Shown here: piece after piece, positions 12,329 to 25,409 of the stretch
How positions within the stretch are numbered: position 1 is the first letter of the stretch
Layout of the letters: every line of letters starts with the position of its first letter
DNA from: Tricholomella constricta
Taxonomy: Eukaryota; Basidiomycota; Agaricomycetes; Agaricales; Lyophyllaceae
Length of the DNA: 64,000 nucleotides
Assembly (NCBI GenBank): GCA_013368375.1
Contig: JAACJP010000009.1
Location: 744,001 to 808,000 of the forward strand
Direction: 5' to 3'
Translations under genes and position numbers: made by a program
Notes under the pieces: model-generated
Database searches by the model: none
Seen by the model: only the letters and a program-made list of their open reading frames with translations
Told to the model about the DNA's origin: nothing

Positions 12329-14239
12329 ATGTCCACGTCGTGTGGCAACCCGGAGACCGAGACGGACGCTCTCATGCTTCGTAAGTCTCTGTAATGTTCA
12401 TCAAGATACATTACCAATCCAGTAGAGTGGAGGTCGCCAAAAGTTCGACAAATCGAAGCAATGCGTGCGGTGTAAAGAAAAACCGGGGAATATCATCATC
12501 CGTCATGCCGTATACTGCAAGTACGCCGTAGATGTGTCTCGTTTCTCCATACCAACAGAGCTGACCGTGTATCAGGGACTGCTTCTTTCCTCTTATTTCA
12601 ATCAAGTTTCGCCGATCTCTCGACCCATCCGTCAACCCATTGCCAGATGGACCACGTCGCAAGGGCCTAAAAGCTGGCGGAAATCTCCTACTAGGGCTCT
12701 CCGGAGGCCTGGGGTCGACGGTGCTGCTGGATCTCGTGTATCAAACCTACTTCTCCATGCACGATCCACCCATCGAGGATGTCACTGGGAAACCTCGGGG
12801 CGGAAAAGACCACCCTCGGAATGCAAGTGTCTGGCCTAAAGGTGCAGTGTGCTATGTGGAGACATGTAGCGCCTTCCCAGGGGTACGCGTCTCTTTAATT
12901 ACTCGTCATGATGGTCTCATAAACTCGTCAGATAGGCAAGGGATAGGACGGAGGAGATTCGCGCTGTGGTGGCGAAGCACGACCGACTTGATTTTATACC
13001 GTTGCGGCTCGAAGATGCTTTCAGCAGCGCTTGGTGGAATGCAGTTGGGGGAAAGCCGGCATCAAAGGAATTAGGGATGGATATCACGAATGAAGGTTCG
13101 ACTTTTTTTTTCCAGTTGCACTTGGACTGATCTTTATGCTGGACCTCTTCAGAGCTCATATTGTCATCTGTGTCAAGTTCACAGGACACCGATACGCCGA
13201 TATCTCGGCTTCAACGATACATTTCATCTCTCCCGACCCACACAGCGATCCCAACTGCAATACAAACATTGACACGGTTACTCCTTCTCCACACTGCAAT
13301 GTCAAGGGGTTCATCACACCTCCTTCTTGGAACATCCCTGACCTCGCTGTCGATTGCGTTAATTTCGTCTATCTCACAAGGAGGCGGCTTTGTGGTCAGA
13401 GAGGAAGCCCAGGAAGAATGGACACCGAGGCTATCGGTCAGGAAGGAGAATGGACACGAGAATGGTGCTATCAGAATAATCCGTCCTCTGCGGGATATTG
13501 GCATGAAAGAGTGCGCGATGTGGGCGTGGTGGCGAGGACTTGTTATCGTTGGGCGCGAGAAGTTCCAAGGCGGCAAGCAAAGTATTGGGCCCCTGACAAA
13601 AGGTATGTATCAGAATTTCAATGATTGGTTCCGTTACTAGGCTCATATCTTTGCATAAAGAGTTTATCGTCGGACTGGAACGCGACTATCCATCCACAGT
13701 CTCTACGATAGCTCGTACATGTGCAAAGCTCGCTCCCAAGAAAGGAACCGGCGGTATTTGCTTGCTTTGTGAACGGTGGGCTGCGTTGTGATATACTTTG
13801 ACTAAGGTCTTGACAAGGCGCGCCTTTTAGCCCTGCACAGTATGGCCTCCAGGATTGGAAGTCTCGGATATCAATTCGTTCCTTTAAGGATAAATCATCC
13901 TTTGGGTCCTACCGCCCTCCTCACTTTCCCGAGAGAGAGTTCACCAGTGCTCCGGAACCGACTTCTTCGCCATCATTGACGCCCTTCCTCTGTTATTCAT
14001 GCCATACGACTCTTACAAGCCGAAGCAGCAGAGGAACGACAGCAATAGCTGCCTCAAAAAACAATCCTGTGCCGTTGCCAATGTGGGTGGTATCAAACTT
14101 GACTTCTACACCTCCAAATCCTTTTGGGTCTGAAACCGTTGAGGGATTATCAGTTGAACCCCAGGAGGTATGGAGTCGGCAGAAGATGGGTCCAGAACAG
14201 ATGAAAGCTGCCGTCGCGGAATTCTTGCTTGATGAATGA
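12329..14239 (+). CDS. CTU2: Cytoplasmic tRNA 2-thiolation protein 2
   Basis: Ctu2 (Ncs2) pairs with Ctu1 (Ncs6) to thiolate U34 of cytosolic tRNAs for Lys, Gln and Glu, using sulfur carried by Urm1. The ATG at 12329 begins MSTSCGNPETETDALML. The family signature CVRCKEKPGNIIIRHAVYCK is at about 12457-12518, and after an intron CFFPLISIKFRRSLDP. The PP-loop-like LLGLSGGLGSTVLLDLV lies near 12690-12740. Later exons contain SRGSSHLLLGTSLTSLSI, RPLRDIGMKECAMWAW, the Cys pair in GGICLLCERPAQYG and a second pair in LCYSCHTTL. The stop is at 14239. The C-terminal zinc-type Cys pairs and the degenerate PP-loop fit Ctu2 rather than Ctu1. The frame is continuous across inferred introns and there is no sign of decay. 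Confidence 0.9.
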
Positions 14240-14816
14240 CATTTGTGGAATTGAAAGCGGATCGAAGCTCCTGAAGAAAGGCTACTGGTACTTGTGGTAC
14301 TTCTAGAGGCAATAGAGGCAATCCATTCCCATCCGATGTCGGGCTGTTTCCGTAGAGAAATCGAAACAACAATTCGTATACCGAACATCTATAAAGTCTA
14401 GGACCACAGAAAAATTTAACCTGAAAAAATCAAAGCGATATGTCGTCTAAATTTTTTTATCCAGTCCCCGTTTGTTGTTCTCTAACGTCGGAAAGAGGGT
14501 GTGTCTGATGCTCATCTCGCGAAAAGTTATGACACATTTGATCGATATCTGAGTTGTGAAACCACAGGTCGCTTTAAATCTTTCAAATTAAACTCTACAT
14601 GCTTCTATATATATATCTCTTATAAGTCAGTCAAGCAGCTAGGTCGTTTCGATTTTTCTGCCGCCTGCGGAAACAGTCCAACACAACAGCTGTGACTTTT
14701 GTACTTAAAGTGGCCGGCACGTGACATTAGATGCTCATGAGTTGCCTCTTCATGTCGTGTGCGCCTGTTGGTCTGCAACCTTGCAACATCCACACCTACT
14801 TGCTTCTCGCAAGGCG
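14240..14816. other. Intergenic region between CTU2 and the uridine kinase gene
   Basis: About 580 bp between two genes on the same strand. It is AT-rich with a T run near 14452-14459 and a TATATATA stretch near 14605-14614. No gene is supported. Confidence 0.5.
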
Positions 14817-17153
14817 ATGCCCAACTCTCTGGTAAAGCATGCCTTCAGTGAAAGTGACGACTCTATAGAACCTGCACCACAATATTTGTCTCTTCAGCCT
14901 AAGAAGAACACCGTCTTAGTGTCGCATGGTCGCCCTCCTTGGTACTCGCGCTTCAATCACGATGGAGCTCCTAATTGATGCCACAATTGTTGATCAGGTA
15001 TGGAGAAGATGGTAAAAGGACGTGTGATGCATATGTCGTGGCTGTCTCTGGTGAGCATCCTCGTTCTCTCCGATGGATTCCATCGATGACCATGAATCTG
15101 TTTGCCTAAAGGTGGATCTGGGAGTGGCAAGGTCTGTGCTACACCTCATCGCTTGGTTTTCGACATCAAGCCTGGTATGCTAGACCCATGTTGCAAGGCA
15201 GATTGTCCAGTCACTTGGATCTATCCCCACGGTCATAATATTGTCCCAAGTAAGCAATTGATAGGACCTTCTCTGCTTGTCCCTCTAACTGCAACATCGG
15301 GTACTAGGATAGCTTCTATAAATACCATACCGCGGAGGAACTGGAATTGGCACACGCGAATAAGCTGGACTTCGACCACCCAGATGCAATTGACATGCCC
15401 ATGTTCGCATCGGTCAGTATGATCAACATCTTGTATGAAAAATGATATACATGTGTCATATATCTCTAGTGCCTAGCGGATCTTAAAGCTTGCAAGCAGT
15501 CGAATATTCCTGTGTACTCCTTCGCTGAGCATCAGCGGCTAGCAGAGACGAAGTACTTGTATGGCGCTACAATAATTATCAGTTCGTGTAAATCGTGCAT
15601 CTCACGCGTATCTTGTTGACTGGGAAATTTAGCGGAGGGGATTATGGCTTTACAAGATCCAGCTTTAAGAGAATTATATGATCTCAAGGTAACCAAATGA
15701 GAACACAATCCCATCCTCAACTAATATGGTTACAGGTTTTCGTTCAATGTGACACGGATCTTATGCTTGCACGACGGCTTCAACGAGATGTCAAAGAACG
15801 TGGAAGAAGCGTGGAGGGCATTCTGGATCAGTGAGCATAGACTATATGCGTTATTCGGTTCGAAGCCTTATAATCGCGTGTCACAGATACCTTCGCTTCG
15901 TGAAGCCTTCGTATGACAACTTCGTTCGCCCTACGGCGACGTATGCCGATATTGTACGCCTCTCGTGACACGTTCCCAGGTGTTTCCTGAGTACAAACCA
16001 CCTCAGATCGTTCCAGGATCGAATAACGCAGTAGCGATCGATTTAATCTCGGCCCATATCCGGCGACAATTAGAGGAGCGTGCCAATCAGTTTCGCCAGA
16101 AGTTGGCCATCCCGCATCTTTATTTCACTAGCGGCTCACGCGCGTCCACGCCCGAGAGCAGGCTTGACGACCTTGATCTCAAGATTCTTCCCCAAACGCC
16201 TCAGCTAGAGGTCAGTTATAATCACATCGATGCTCTGACATTTGATCTAAGGCTCGGCGGCAATAGGGGATATTCACAATACTGCGATCGAGGACAACCA
16301 CCAAACAGGACTTCGTGTTCTTTGTTGATCGCCTATCAACGCTCCTGGTGGAAAATGCCCTTCAGTATCTTCCTTACGCGCCCAAGGCAGTGACAACCCC
16401 AGTTGGCGCAGTTTCCCATGGACAGAAGCTTGATGCTAAGGTAGTCCACCCCACCATAATTTAAGCGATAAAACACTGATTTGTCTACTTTTCAGAATAT
16501 CTGTGGTGTTTCTATTCTTCGTTCGTATGTAATGGGCTATCTTTTGAGAACGCTCGAGTTACTAAGGCTTTCTTGTGGCGCAGGGGTGGCGCTCTTGAGC
16601 GTGGTTTTCGACGTGTCATCAACGACGTCCCTGTTGGGTCTTTGCTTGTTCAATCCGATGTCAAGACGGGTGAACCCTTGCTCTTACATGTGATGCTTCC
16701 CTTGTGTGTTCGCTTTAGGCATTTGGCCGAGGAGTCGTGGGTTTTTTTGCTGGACGCGCAGGTAATGCTGCATAGTCTGCTTCTCCTTCTGCTACTGATG
16801 AGCTTAACCAGATCGGCACGGCGGCCGCCGCGTTCATGGCCATTCGAATTCTGCTTGACCACGGTGTAAGAGAGAACAGAATAGTCTTCGTGACTTTCCT
16901 AGTTGCTCGTGGTGGTGGTGTATCTGTTTTACGCCGCGTTTTCCCTCAAGTGACGATTGTTTGTGGCGCCGTTGACGATGAGATGCGAGAAGGGTGGCTG
17001 GAAGGTTATCAGGGAGAAGGAAACCCCCCGGGCTCTGGTCGACCAGTATGGGTCATGCAGCCTGGGATGGGTCAGATAGGTATGCTGTGTGTCCTTGTGC
17101 TCGATCTGCTTGAGATGCTTACGGTCTTGCCAGGTGATCGTTACTATCTGTAG
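14817..17153 (+). CDS. URK1: Uridine kinase with C-terminal uracil phosphoribosyltransferase-like domain
   Basis: Cytosolic uridine/cytidine kinase of pyrimidine salvage (nucleoside + ATP to NMP). The ATG at 14817 begins MPNSLVKHAFSESDDS. The P-loop SGGSGSGKTHVARQIV is assembled from small exons near 15050-15215. VIILSQ, DSFYKY, LDFDHPDAIDMP, IISEGIMAL and VFVQCDTDLMLARRLQRDV follow, all standard uridine kinase motifs. DERGR-type Arg-rich segments and TYADIIVPGSNNAVAIDLI come next. The C-terminal half (about 16250-17153) resembles an inactive-type UPRTase domain: FVFFVDRLSTLLVENALQY, CGVSILRSG, GTAAAAFMAIRILLDHGV, and the end PGMGQIGDRYYL. The two-domain order matches fungal Urk1. About ten introns are implied, including several in the P-loop region. 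Confidence 0.9.
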
Positions 17154-17420
17154 CGTCCTGCGTTCGGTTTTTCTTTGGAACATTCATGCATTCTCGAATT
17201 CGTGGTTTGATTGCACACATACGTCTCGATGCATGATTTAGCGGTGTCAAATATGCGTCGTCAAATTGATAACGATCCCTCATTATGGCTTCTCTAGCCA
17301 TTGTATTCAGATCTCGGTTACGGAGAAACCTTACGGGCCCCTTCGACTCACAACGCTTACCCCGCCCACCAGACCCCGTGATCTCACAACGCAACTTAAA
17401 TAGCAGCAGTGTGCTCTATC

Positions 17421-18551
17421 ATGAGCAACCAAGCAATCATGACTCGTTTGATTCACGCCTTCTTGCTCCTTATTATCACTGGTGCATCTGCAGTTCAGCG
17501 CCGCGCTCCTCCCACATCGTTCGTTCTAGTTGGAGACAGTACAACCGCGAATGGGTAAATACAGTTCTATTGCAAAAGTGCCCACTCGCTGAAACGACCA
17601 TCGCTAGCACTACGTCCAATAGTGGCGGTTGGGGAAACGGGTTTTGCGGATCTCAGTTGACAGGAAACATCGCCTCCGTTACTTCAGGTACAGCCTGTAT
17701 CAACACCGCTCAGAATGGCGCGACAACCGGGACTTTTGTTTCCAACGGGTAAGGCGACGTCTATAATATTCTGGCGATTGTTTGAACCAATTTCTTTATA
17801 TCCAGCTTTTGGAATATTTCTCTCAACGCGATCAGAGGCGAAATTGCCAAGGCACGCCGGACTCTTGTGACGATTCAGTTCGGCCACAACGACCAGAAAA
17901 TTGCCCCCCCCGAATCGATGGCGGCCAACCTGACATCGATGGTCCAACAGATCCGGGCCATTGGTGGTGAGCCAGTTCTGGTCACCAGTCTGACGAGGCG
18001 GTCTTTCAACGCGGACGGCACCGTCGCGGATACGCTCGGGCCGTGGGCGGACGGTGAGTGCCGCATTGCCTGATCTCCTCAGCCATGTCCTCATATCTTC
18101 GTCTAGCGACTCTTCTTGTGGCTCAGCAACAAAATATACATGTTCTTGATTTACACAAGGTTTCCGTCGCATACGTGAGGATTTCGCTACCTGATAAAGG
18201 ACCGAGTCCTTTATGCTAACTGTGCTTTCTGTTCTTTCCATAGGTTAAGGCTATCGGACCCGACGCTGCGCACCGCCTCAATAGGCTCCCAGACGACAAC
18301 ACCCGTGGGTCAACCCTGCCTTTCAAGTCCTAGCCAATGCTTATTTGGGCTCAGATTTGAACGTAAACGGCACTACGGTGTTTGGCCGGTATGTAAATTA
18401 TTCTTAGGATACGTAGTCCCATCTGATGATCGACATTTTTTATTACAGTATGGTTGCAGACCTTTTGAGCGTCAGTTTCCCAGGTCAACTTCCACTGGTC
18501 CAAAACGCTCCCCTCTCATACAATAACAGCCACGGAATACCGTCGTTCTAA
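17421..18551 (+). CDS. Secreted SGNH/GDSL hydrolase, rhamnogalacturonan acetylesterase-like
   Basis: Secreted carbohydrate esterase-type protein. The ATG at 17421 begins MSNQAIMTRLIHAFLLLIIT with a hydrophobic core and an Ala-rich cleavage region, consistent with a signal peptide. The catalytic Ser is in FVLVGDSTTANG (block I), split by an intron ending at TAG near 17616. Further blocks are GGWGNGFCG, IQFGHNDQK (block III Asn, about 17872-17898) and HLN near the C-terminus (block V), so the Ser-His set appears complete. The protein ends NNSHGIPSF at 18551. Enzymes with these blocks remove acetyl groups from pectic rhamnogalacturonan, which would fit plant litter degradation. The exact substrate is inferred. 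Confidence 0.85.
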
Positions 18552-19861
18552 AAAGAGTCGAAGCCTTGCGGCTTCCGAAATAGGTCGTCCGTTCTTACTT
18601 ATTTTGTTCGCTCGCTTCCGAGCAAGTATCACAATAAATGGCTATCCGAGCGATAAATTACGCATCAAATCGTGTTCGAGACCGTAGGATGAATATATCC
18701 GTCTCCAACGCTTGCAGGTACTGGATAAAGACGACTCTCTTTTCAATTTTTTTTAAATAAAGCCACTCGGATGCTGCATCTTGGACGCCAGTGCGATGGC
18801 AAGGCATAGGATGTCTCTTTTCAGAGGTGCGATAGAGTATACAATATATACACTAGCTAAGTTGGGCGTACTACAGGTGAATATAAACGTGCGGTTATTT
18901 AATATGGATGCGATGGTTAAAGAGATTGTGGGTATAGCGATGTTCAGACTAGTACTCGGAGGTTGTCAAATTCAAACAATCTATTCGATCGTCGTCAAGG
19001 GAAAATCTAGAGGGCCGCTCACAATGACAACTTGCGACGTGCGTCGTATGGGCAGATTCAATACTGGAAAACCATATTGTCATCGCAATAAGTAGAGTAT
19101 AAAAAGGTCGAGGCATAACACCGGGATAAAATTAAAATGAAATTGCGACGATAATATGGAGTTCACCAAGAGCAGGGTGTTTAATGGAAGACAGCTTGAA
19201 AGGGCCTAAGTGTGCTCAGACATAAGAATCAACCCCTTTTACCGTCTATGACAGCGTAATTCATGAACTAGCAATCAGGTCAAATGCTCGGCTGGTTACA
19301 GATGTGATGGTTCAGGCCCAGGCGCTGACCTGGAATGTAAAGGGAAAAACGACGGGAAGCCTTGATGACCAGTAACCATGAACGGGGAGACGTCAGAACG
19401 CCACTCACGAGGGGTCTACAGCAACAACGGTTTACCCATGACCTAGGCTAGCGAGACGATGAATCTAGAATAACCCACGAGATCACAAACAAGACAGTCT
19501 GCTATTAGTAGACACAGACTTAAATCAGATTCCAGCCAGGAGGAGAAAATGATACGATAGAAGGCGCCACAGCTACGCTAATGCTTAAATGGGCCTTGAC
19601 CGACAGTCATGCGTTCTGTGGTTATGTGCGGAGAGGGGACAGAGCCCTGCGATTGCGGTGATTGGGGGCAAGATAAGACCCTTTGCAGAAATCTCAGGCT
19701 CATTATGCTGCAGCTGCAGTCGCGTAGCTTCGGCGCGTCGCGCACATCTTCCTGAACTCGGCGACGCAGATCCGCTTACATAATTTTGTCGGAGCTGTGC
19801 GGAAGAGTCACATGTGACTTGGGATATGTTGTGACGCTCCGTCTCTTTCCTCACCGAAACA
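18552..19861. other. Long AT-rich intergenic region, no supported gene
   Basis: About 1.3 kb between the esterase and Cox4. It contains A/T runs (for example near 18747-18761) but no frame with motifs, splicing support or transposon features on either strand. Confidence 0.5.
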
Positions 19862-20468
19862 ATGTTCAGATCTGCAGTGCGTGCTGCTCGTCCAGTGGCC
19901 CTCGCCGCGCGCTTCAACCTCAAGCCCAAAGGCCCCTCTGCTCTCCGCGCCCTCCATACTACTCTCCCCGTCTCCTCAGGCCCCGCCCCGCCTCAACTCT
20001 ACGGTGAGGGAGGAAAACCCGGTCAAGTTCCCAGCGACGTCGACCAAGCTACTGGTATTGAGCGTCTGCAGTTGTTGGGAGAGTTGGAAGGGATCAATGT
20101 CTTTGACGACAGCCCCCTCGACTCTAGCCGCATTGGCACAAAAGCTAACCCCGTCCTCGTTCTCTCATATGTATGTGTTCTCTTCAGCTCTTTTTATGGG
20201 GGACCTTTATACTGACTCTACCGCTTTGTTCGCAGGACGTTGAGCGTGTAATTGGGTGCACCGGCTCGCCCGCCGACTCGCACGATATCCTCTGGTTCAA
20301 CTTGACTAAGGAGAAGCAGGCACGTTGCTCAGAGTGCGGCTCCGGTAAACCGCTTCCGTCCTTTCTTTTTGCCCCTGTATAACTGACGCTCCTGTGCTAG
20401 TTTATGCCCTTGACTACCAAGAAGGGCCTCTCCAGCACTCTCACCTGGAGCAAGAACAAGCTCACTAG
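19862..20468 (+). CDS. COX4: Cytochrome c oxidase zinc-binding subunit (yeast Cox4 / mammalian COX5B family)
   Basis: Nuclear-encoded subunit of respiratory complex IV in the mitochondrial inner membrane. The ATG at 19862 begins MFRSAVRAARPVALAARFNL, an Arg/Ala presequence ending near LHTTLP. The mature part has GIERLQLLGELEGINVFDDS and GTKANPVLVLSY, then after an intron DVERVIGCTGSPADSHDILW. The zinc site is formed by Cys of IGCTG and the pair in ARCSECGSVYALDY, which spans the second intron (GTAAAC...TGCTAG). The stop TAG is at 20466-20468. Length and motif order match the family, and there is no sign of damage. Confidence 0.92.
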
Positions 20469-22768
20469 AGTCTTCTACATCATATATGTCGATCGCCATA
20501 AAGCAGAATAATCAATAGACAATGGATCAATATGGTGTACCGCTGCCTGGTGTCTCGAACTGTATTTTGGCAAACGTAGAACGGTTGGGTTTTAGAATTG
20601 ACTGAGTTTTGTCCTGGTCGAAATTATCCACATCGAATGCCCGACAAATGTCGGTATGTATCTATATTCTACCAGCGGACCCTTCTCTATCTTGGAAGCC
20701 CAAGCTTCAGCCTTGCGTTCGAGTGTGATGCCTGAGAAGATAATCTCTGTATTTACGGACGGGCATCAATTTTGAGAACTTAAGGAACTTACTGGGGGTG
20801 CACCATTTTACACCGTTCGCGTCAGACGTCTTACCCCGTCGACGACGATGGCATTGACAAAGAAGAAGAACCGTTGGTAGGAGATTATCGCGATGTTCTG
20901 ACTGCACATGCCGCCGTTGTCCTCAAGCACCAGCGTATCTGGCAAATTAAGTCTCCGCAAATTCCATTTTCTCCATACCGTCAAGCACGTCCGTGTCTCT
21001 CAAGAAGTTTACAACCCGTCGTCTAGACAATTGAGGCTGCCGCCCTCGGCCGCCCTTCGGCTTCAAGCTCCTGACGAAGCGTCCATCCGGACTTGGTTGG
21101 GCAAGACGGAACCTCGTCATCAAGGTATTGAAACCTTTGCTGGACATTGAAAGTTGAAAACCCCAACGTCCTTGTCCAGAACGACCTCGGACCTCATTCA
21201 AACCTTTAAGAAGTCCTCATGCCTCCTGATGTTCCTGCTCGGCTCGCATCAGAATGCGCGAGAAGGATAGGCCATTTCTTTGCCAATGAAGCGTTCAATA
21301 TAGCCCCCGAATCCACTCATGCTTGGTTGCGGCATTCGCTAACGAGGACGCCGAACGGGTCATGCAATCAGTCATCGAACAGTCCATTGCAGGCCGCCGA
21401 GGTGCCCGACGTCGACACCTTTCAACCTTTGGCCATGGGAAGCTCGCCGTGAGCCATTGGAGCAGCCGCCCAGTCGTTGATCCTTGATTCTGTGAAGGCT
21501 ACATATCTTTAACTGAATTGATGTCTGGTGTCGCACCCAGGTTCTTACCTCCAGTTATTGTCGTTGTCGCCATTGAACCAGCCTCGATATTCTCGACGGC
21601 TCTATTTGGGCTCTATATGGGACTTACTTCTCATCGATTACGGTGCATTTCAGTTATGATGATTATCTGCGCCTGCTGCTTAATATGCACGGCTGGGACA
21701 TGGTGAGCGCCGCCGGGTAATTCGTGGCAGGTGCAGCTGCGTTGGCGACGGAGCAAGATGTTCCCTTCTCGAGGTCATTGCCAATGAAGGGGCTCTGTTT
21801 GTGCAGACTGCGGCCTCCGGAGGAAAAATGGATTTACAGTCATCGAAGCCGGCACACCGTGGGCTTGATTTTTTCGAGTAGCCAGAATCACCTGCGCACA
21901 TGGATCATGGCTGATCATGACGACCGTTGCTGTATCCGCGTTCTTCTTTCAGTCCACTCGCTAGAGTTTGGTGTGCTCGGACGCTGTAGAGGGCATTTTC
22001 TATCTTGATGCGGCATAGCGGCAATGGGACACTGGGAGAACGTTCGACAGATCCTGACTCGTATGATCAAGGACAGGACCCTCGCAACTCAAAGCCTCCT
22101 GGGGTTATCGAGGAGGCCGTTAGTACCAGTTTTGTATGTCGTGCCGATATGCTTGAGTGGTCAAGAAGCACAATCATTCTTAGTTTGTCGTCCAAATGTC
22201 GCGCGATTACTCCCACGTTTTTCTTCCACGATCACAGCTTGGGCACTGCCGCCTGCGACACTTCCGGTACGGTGGTACCTGATTCTAATTATTACTTTCA
22301 ACCTCCTGGAGAAGCCTGGAGATCGGTTTGAACATCTCGAAACTTTCAAGAATCTCAAGACTGATAACAACCCTTTGGAAGATTCTCCCGGAAATTGCGC
22401 CTTATGCTTCGTCGCTTGGTCATAATATGATGCTGGTTGACCCAAATCCTTGTCGTTGGGACTTAAGTAAGATCTTCTTCATATGATCTCACAAGATTGG
22501 ACTGGGACCCGGAATAAGGCACTCTTTTACTTTAATCGGTTGGCAGGCAACCGGTATTATGTCGGAACGCCCTGAACCTGGATGTGAGCTCAAACTCATA
22601 TAAAGCTCATCCAGCCATGCGGAGATTAAGCATCCCTTGGTTCCGACTTTGTCTGCGTCGTTGACGGCCAGTTCCGCTACTTAATCTTTCCTTTGACCGG
22701 GTGTCTTAGCGTTCAAATCTCCACGCCTGACAGCATTCACTTTCTTTTTATTCTTTCAAAGCTCAAAT
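20469..22768. other. 2.3-kb region with decayed coding fragments, no intact gene
   Basis: Several stretches on the plus strand look protein-like but are interrupted by stops and frame changes. One open frame at about 20777-21033 reads YPVDDDGIDKEEEPLVGDYR and continues to a stop. Another at about 21340-21487 reads FANEDAERVMQSVIEQSIAG. A third at about 21577-21720 contains LDGSIWALYGTYFSSITVHF. No consistent splicing joins them and I do not recognise a family. It may be a relic gene or spurious frames. Confidence 0.35.
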
Positions 22769-25409
22769 ATGTTCACAAAGACCAGTATCGGGTTCGTCGC
22801 ACTTTCCTTTTTCGCCGCCACGCAGCCCGCCGTCGCGCGTGAGCGCTGGCTTGAAAGGGATGACCGCGCAGTTCTTCTTCACCCCCGTCGCTTTGGTCAA
22901 GAACAGCCAGCTGTTCTTCAAAAGATCAGTGCGGCCTGCCCTGGTCAAATCTGTGGTAATTTGGCTGGTCAAGCCGTAACTCCCCTTTTGGCCGGCCAGC
23001 CAGAATGCTCTCAGCAAGACCTGGCCGACGCTATCATTGGTGGGCCCCGTTTCCAATCCTTTGGATGTGCGTGGCCTAACATTCCGGTTTTAGACGCTAG
23101 CAAGCAGTTCGACGCGGCTACGCAAGCTAATATGATTGCGCTCGCCAAGGAGTACCGCCAGGCTGAGAAGAACACCCCCCCTGTAAGTTCTCGGAGGCTT
23201 TTTGTTGTTCATCATTCGGTGTTTAAAGCTTTTCCGTAGGATTTCACAACCAACCCTCCCTCATTGCGCAACTCGGTCTTCTGTCAGAAAGCGCCTAAGA
23301 ACCCGGAACTCAATGGCTTGGTTCAACTTCAGGACCCGGCCAACGACCCCGATTTGTTCTTCGATCCCGCCACCAAAGCTACTGTTAGGAAGGGTACTCA
23401 GGCGAACACCGCGCCCTTTGGTGGTGTCGCAGCACCGTGCGTTGTCGCTTCTCTCATGTCGGTGGTTCTATTCTGCTTACATTGATACTCAGTGCTCCCG
23501 CTGAAAATCCGGTTCCAGCTGTTACCGCCGCACCAACTGCTACCGCTCTTCGTGATACCGATCCCGCTGCTTCATGCGTGGTGAGTACCCTTTCTGCAGG
23601 CCTTGAAAACCATTGTCTGAATAATTTTTTCAGACTGAGGTCACTGTAACCGTTACTGGGACTAACCCTGCCGCAACTGGCGACGCTACTACTTTCACCG
23701 TCGGAGATCTTGTTACCACTGTCCCTGCGGCAAACCCGACCCCGCCTGCGAACGGCAACATTGGTGACTTCGGCAAATGCTCCGTCCCTCAGATTGAGTT
23801 CGGTGTTGGATTCGATGGCAGGAAAGAAACAAGCTTCCAACCTGTTGACAAAGGTACGGGCCTTGGACCAAACCTATGATCTTTCTCAGGCTCAGAATTC
23901 TGCCTCCAGTCTCATATAACCACGAATCTGCCCAGAATAGCGGAATCATTACGCGTAAGCTTGACACCATGCGTCCTGGACCAATTCTGATATTCCCTCC
24001 TAGAATTTATTTGTGACACGCTGACGAACACCTGCGGGGCTAATCAAGCCGCCAAGGATACTTGTGCCACTGCAAAGGCTGCAGCCGCCGCGGCCCCCGC
24101 AGGCACTGGTGCCCAGGCTGATGCATTCAACGCTGTCTTCGGCATCACAACGGCAAGTGCATGTTCCAGTTACATTGGCGACGATCTGACCGGAGTACCT
24201 CCAGACCTTTGCTAACATTGCGTCCGTGGACAACCAAGGCAAGGTTGTCCCGGGAACGGGCAATGGTGGTGGAACTCCCGTCTCCACAGATGCACCGAAC
24301 ACCAATGCTTTTAGGCCCACTTCCACCGGTGCCGCCCCTGTGATCACCACCTTCGCTGCTGCGAACGGCAACGGAAATGGAAATGGAAACGGAAACGGCG
24401 ACGGAAACAACGCCAGTATTGGCAACTTCGGAACATGCACAGTTCCTCAAGTCGAATTTGCTGCCGGTTTCGATGGTCGTCGTGAAACCAGCTTCCAGCC
24501 CACTGATAAAAGTGAGGGAAACAACCTGCACCTGAGCTGCGTGTGAACTGACAAATCTTTATCTAGCCTCATTCAATCACGGATCTGCTCAAGGCATTGA
24601 TATCATCACCCGTAAGTGTGACTTTCGTCAATTCCTCTACCAAGGGCCTTATTATGTCGACGTAGGGGCCATTTGCGATACTTTGACCAACTCCTGCGGA
24701 GCGGACGCCCTTGCTAAAGCCACCTGTGCTGCTGCCGCTTCTGCTGCGTCGGCTGCTCCTGCTAAGACTGGTGCCCAAGCCGATACATTCAATGCAGCCT
24801 TTGGCATCAATACTGTAAGCATATCCCAGCTAATCATTGTGTTCTGAGCCAACTGACAAGCCGTTGATAGAACTTCGCGAGCGTCACCCCCATTGACGAT
24901 CAAGGCCGAGTAGTTGGAGGTAGCACCGGTAACAGTCTCGTCGCTACCACTTCCCGGAAGACCAACACTGTAAGTGTCTCCTCTTCCCCATCATATCACG
25001 ATTTAAAATTCATCCGTTCCAGCCTACTCCTGCCGCAATCGCCGCCCCGACCCAGATTTCCCCGGCCCCAAATGCCAGAGTAGTACCTGCCGGCGCAGAT
25101 GCCAACCTGCAGACATTCGGTGGTACCCTCGGCGGTGTGACTGCTCCTGCTGTTACCGCGCTCCCCGACGGCAGATTCCAGGTGGCTGGCAACGCCGCGC
25201 TGAACCAGAAGGAGAGCGCACTTATTCGGTCTTGGTTCGATATTTCCAGCTTTTGTACACACCGGACACTGACATTGTCCGTCTACAGCGATATTCAGAA
25301 CAACCAGTGCGCCAACGCGGCGAATGCCTCTGGTAATCAGAACGGCTTCACAGTCGCCGCCTGCAATGCCCAACAGCAGCAATGTATCACAGCGGCCAGA
25401 TCCGTTTAA
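22769..25409 (+). CDS. Secreted Ala/Thr/Asn-rich protein with repeated cysteine modules
   Basis: The ATG at 22769 begins MFTKTSIGFVALSFFAATQP followed by AVA, a clear signal peptide. I do not recognise a defined enzyme family. Two long modules repeat. The first (about 23750-24150) reads IGDFGKCSVPQIEFGVGFDG, ETSFQPVDK, ICDTLTNTCGA and GAQADAFNAVFGI. The second (about 24415-24820) reads IGNFGTCTVPQVEFAAGFDG, ETSFQPTDK, ICDTLTNSCGA and GAQADTFNAAFGI. A third, shortened Cys segment, CDIQNNQCANAANASG, precedes the C-terminus at 25409. Linkers are low-complexity, with a run encoding Gly-Asn repeats at about 24364-24410. The exons alternate with 50-60 nt introns. It is probably an extracellular or cell-wall glycoprotein; the function is unknown. 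Confidence 0.75.

Noticed and set aside
18781..19095. 104-codon plus-strand frame in the 18.5-19.9 kb gap
   Set aside because: It is AT-rich with no signal, domain or splice evidence, and chance openness is likely.
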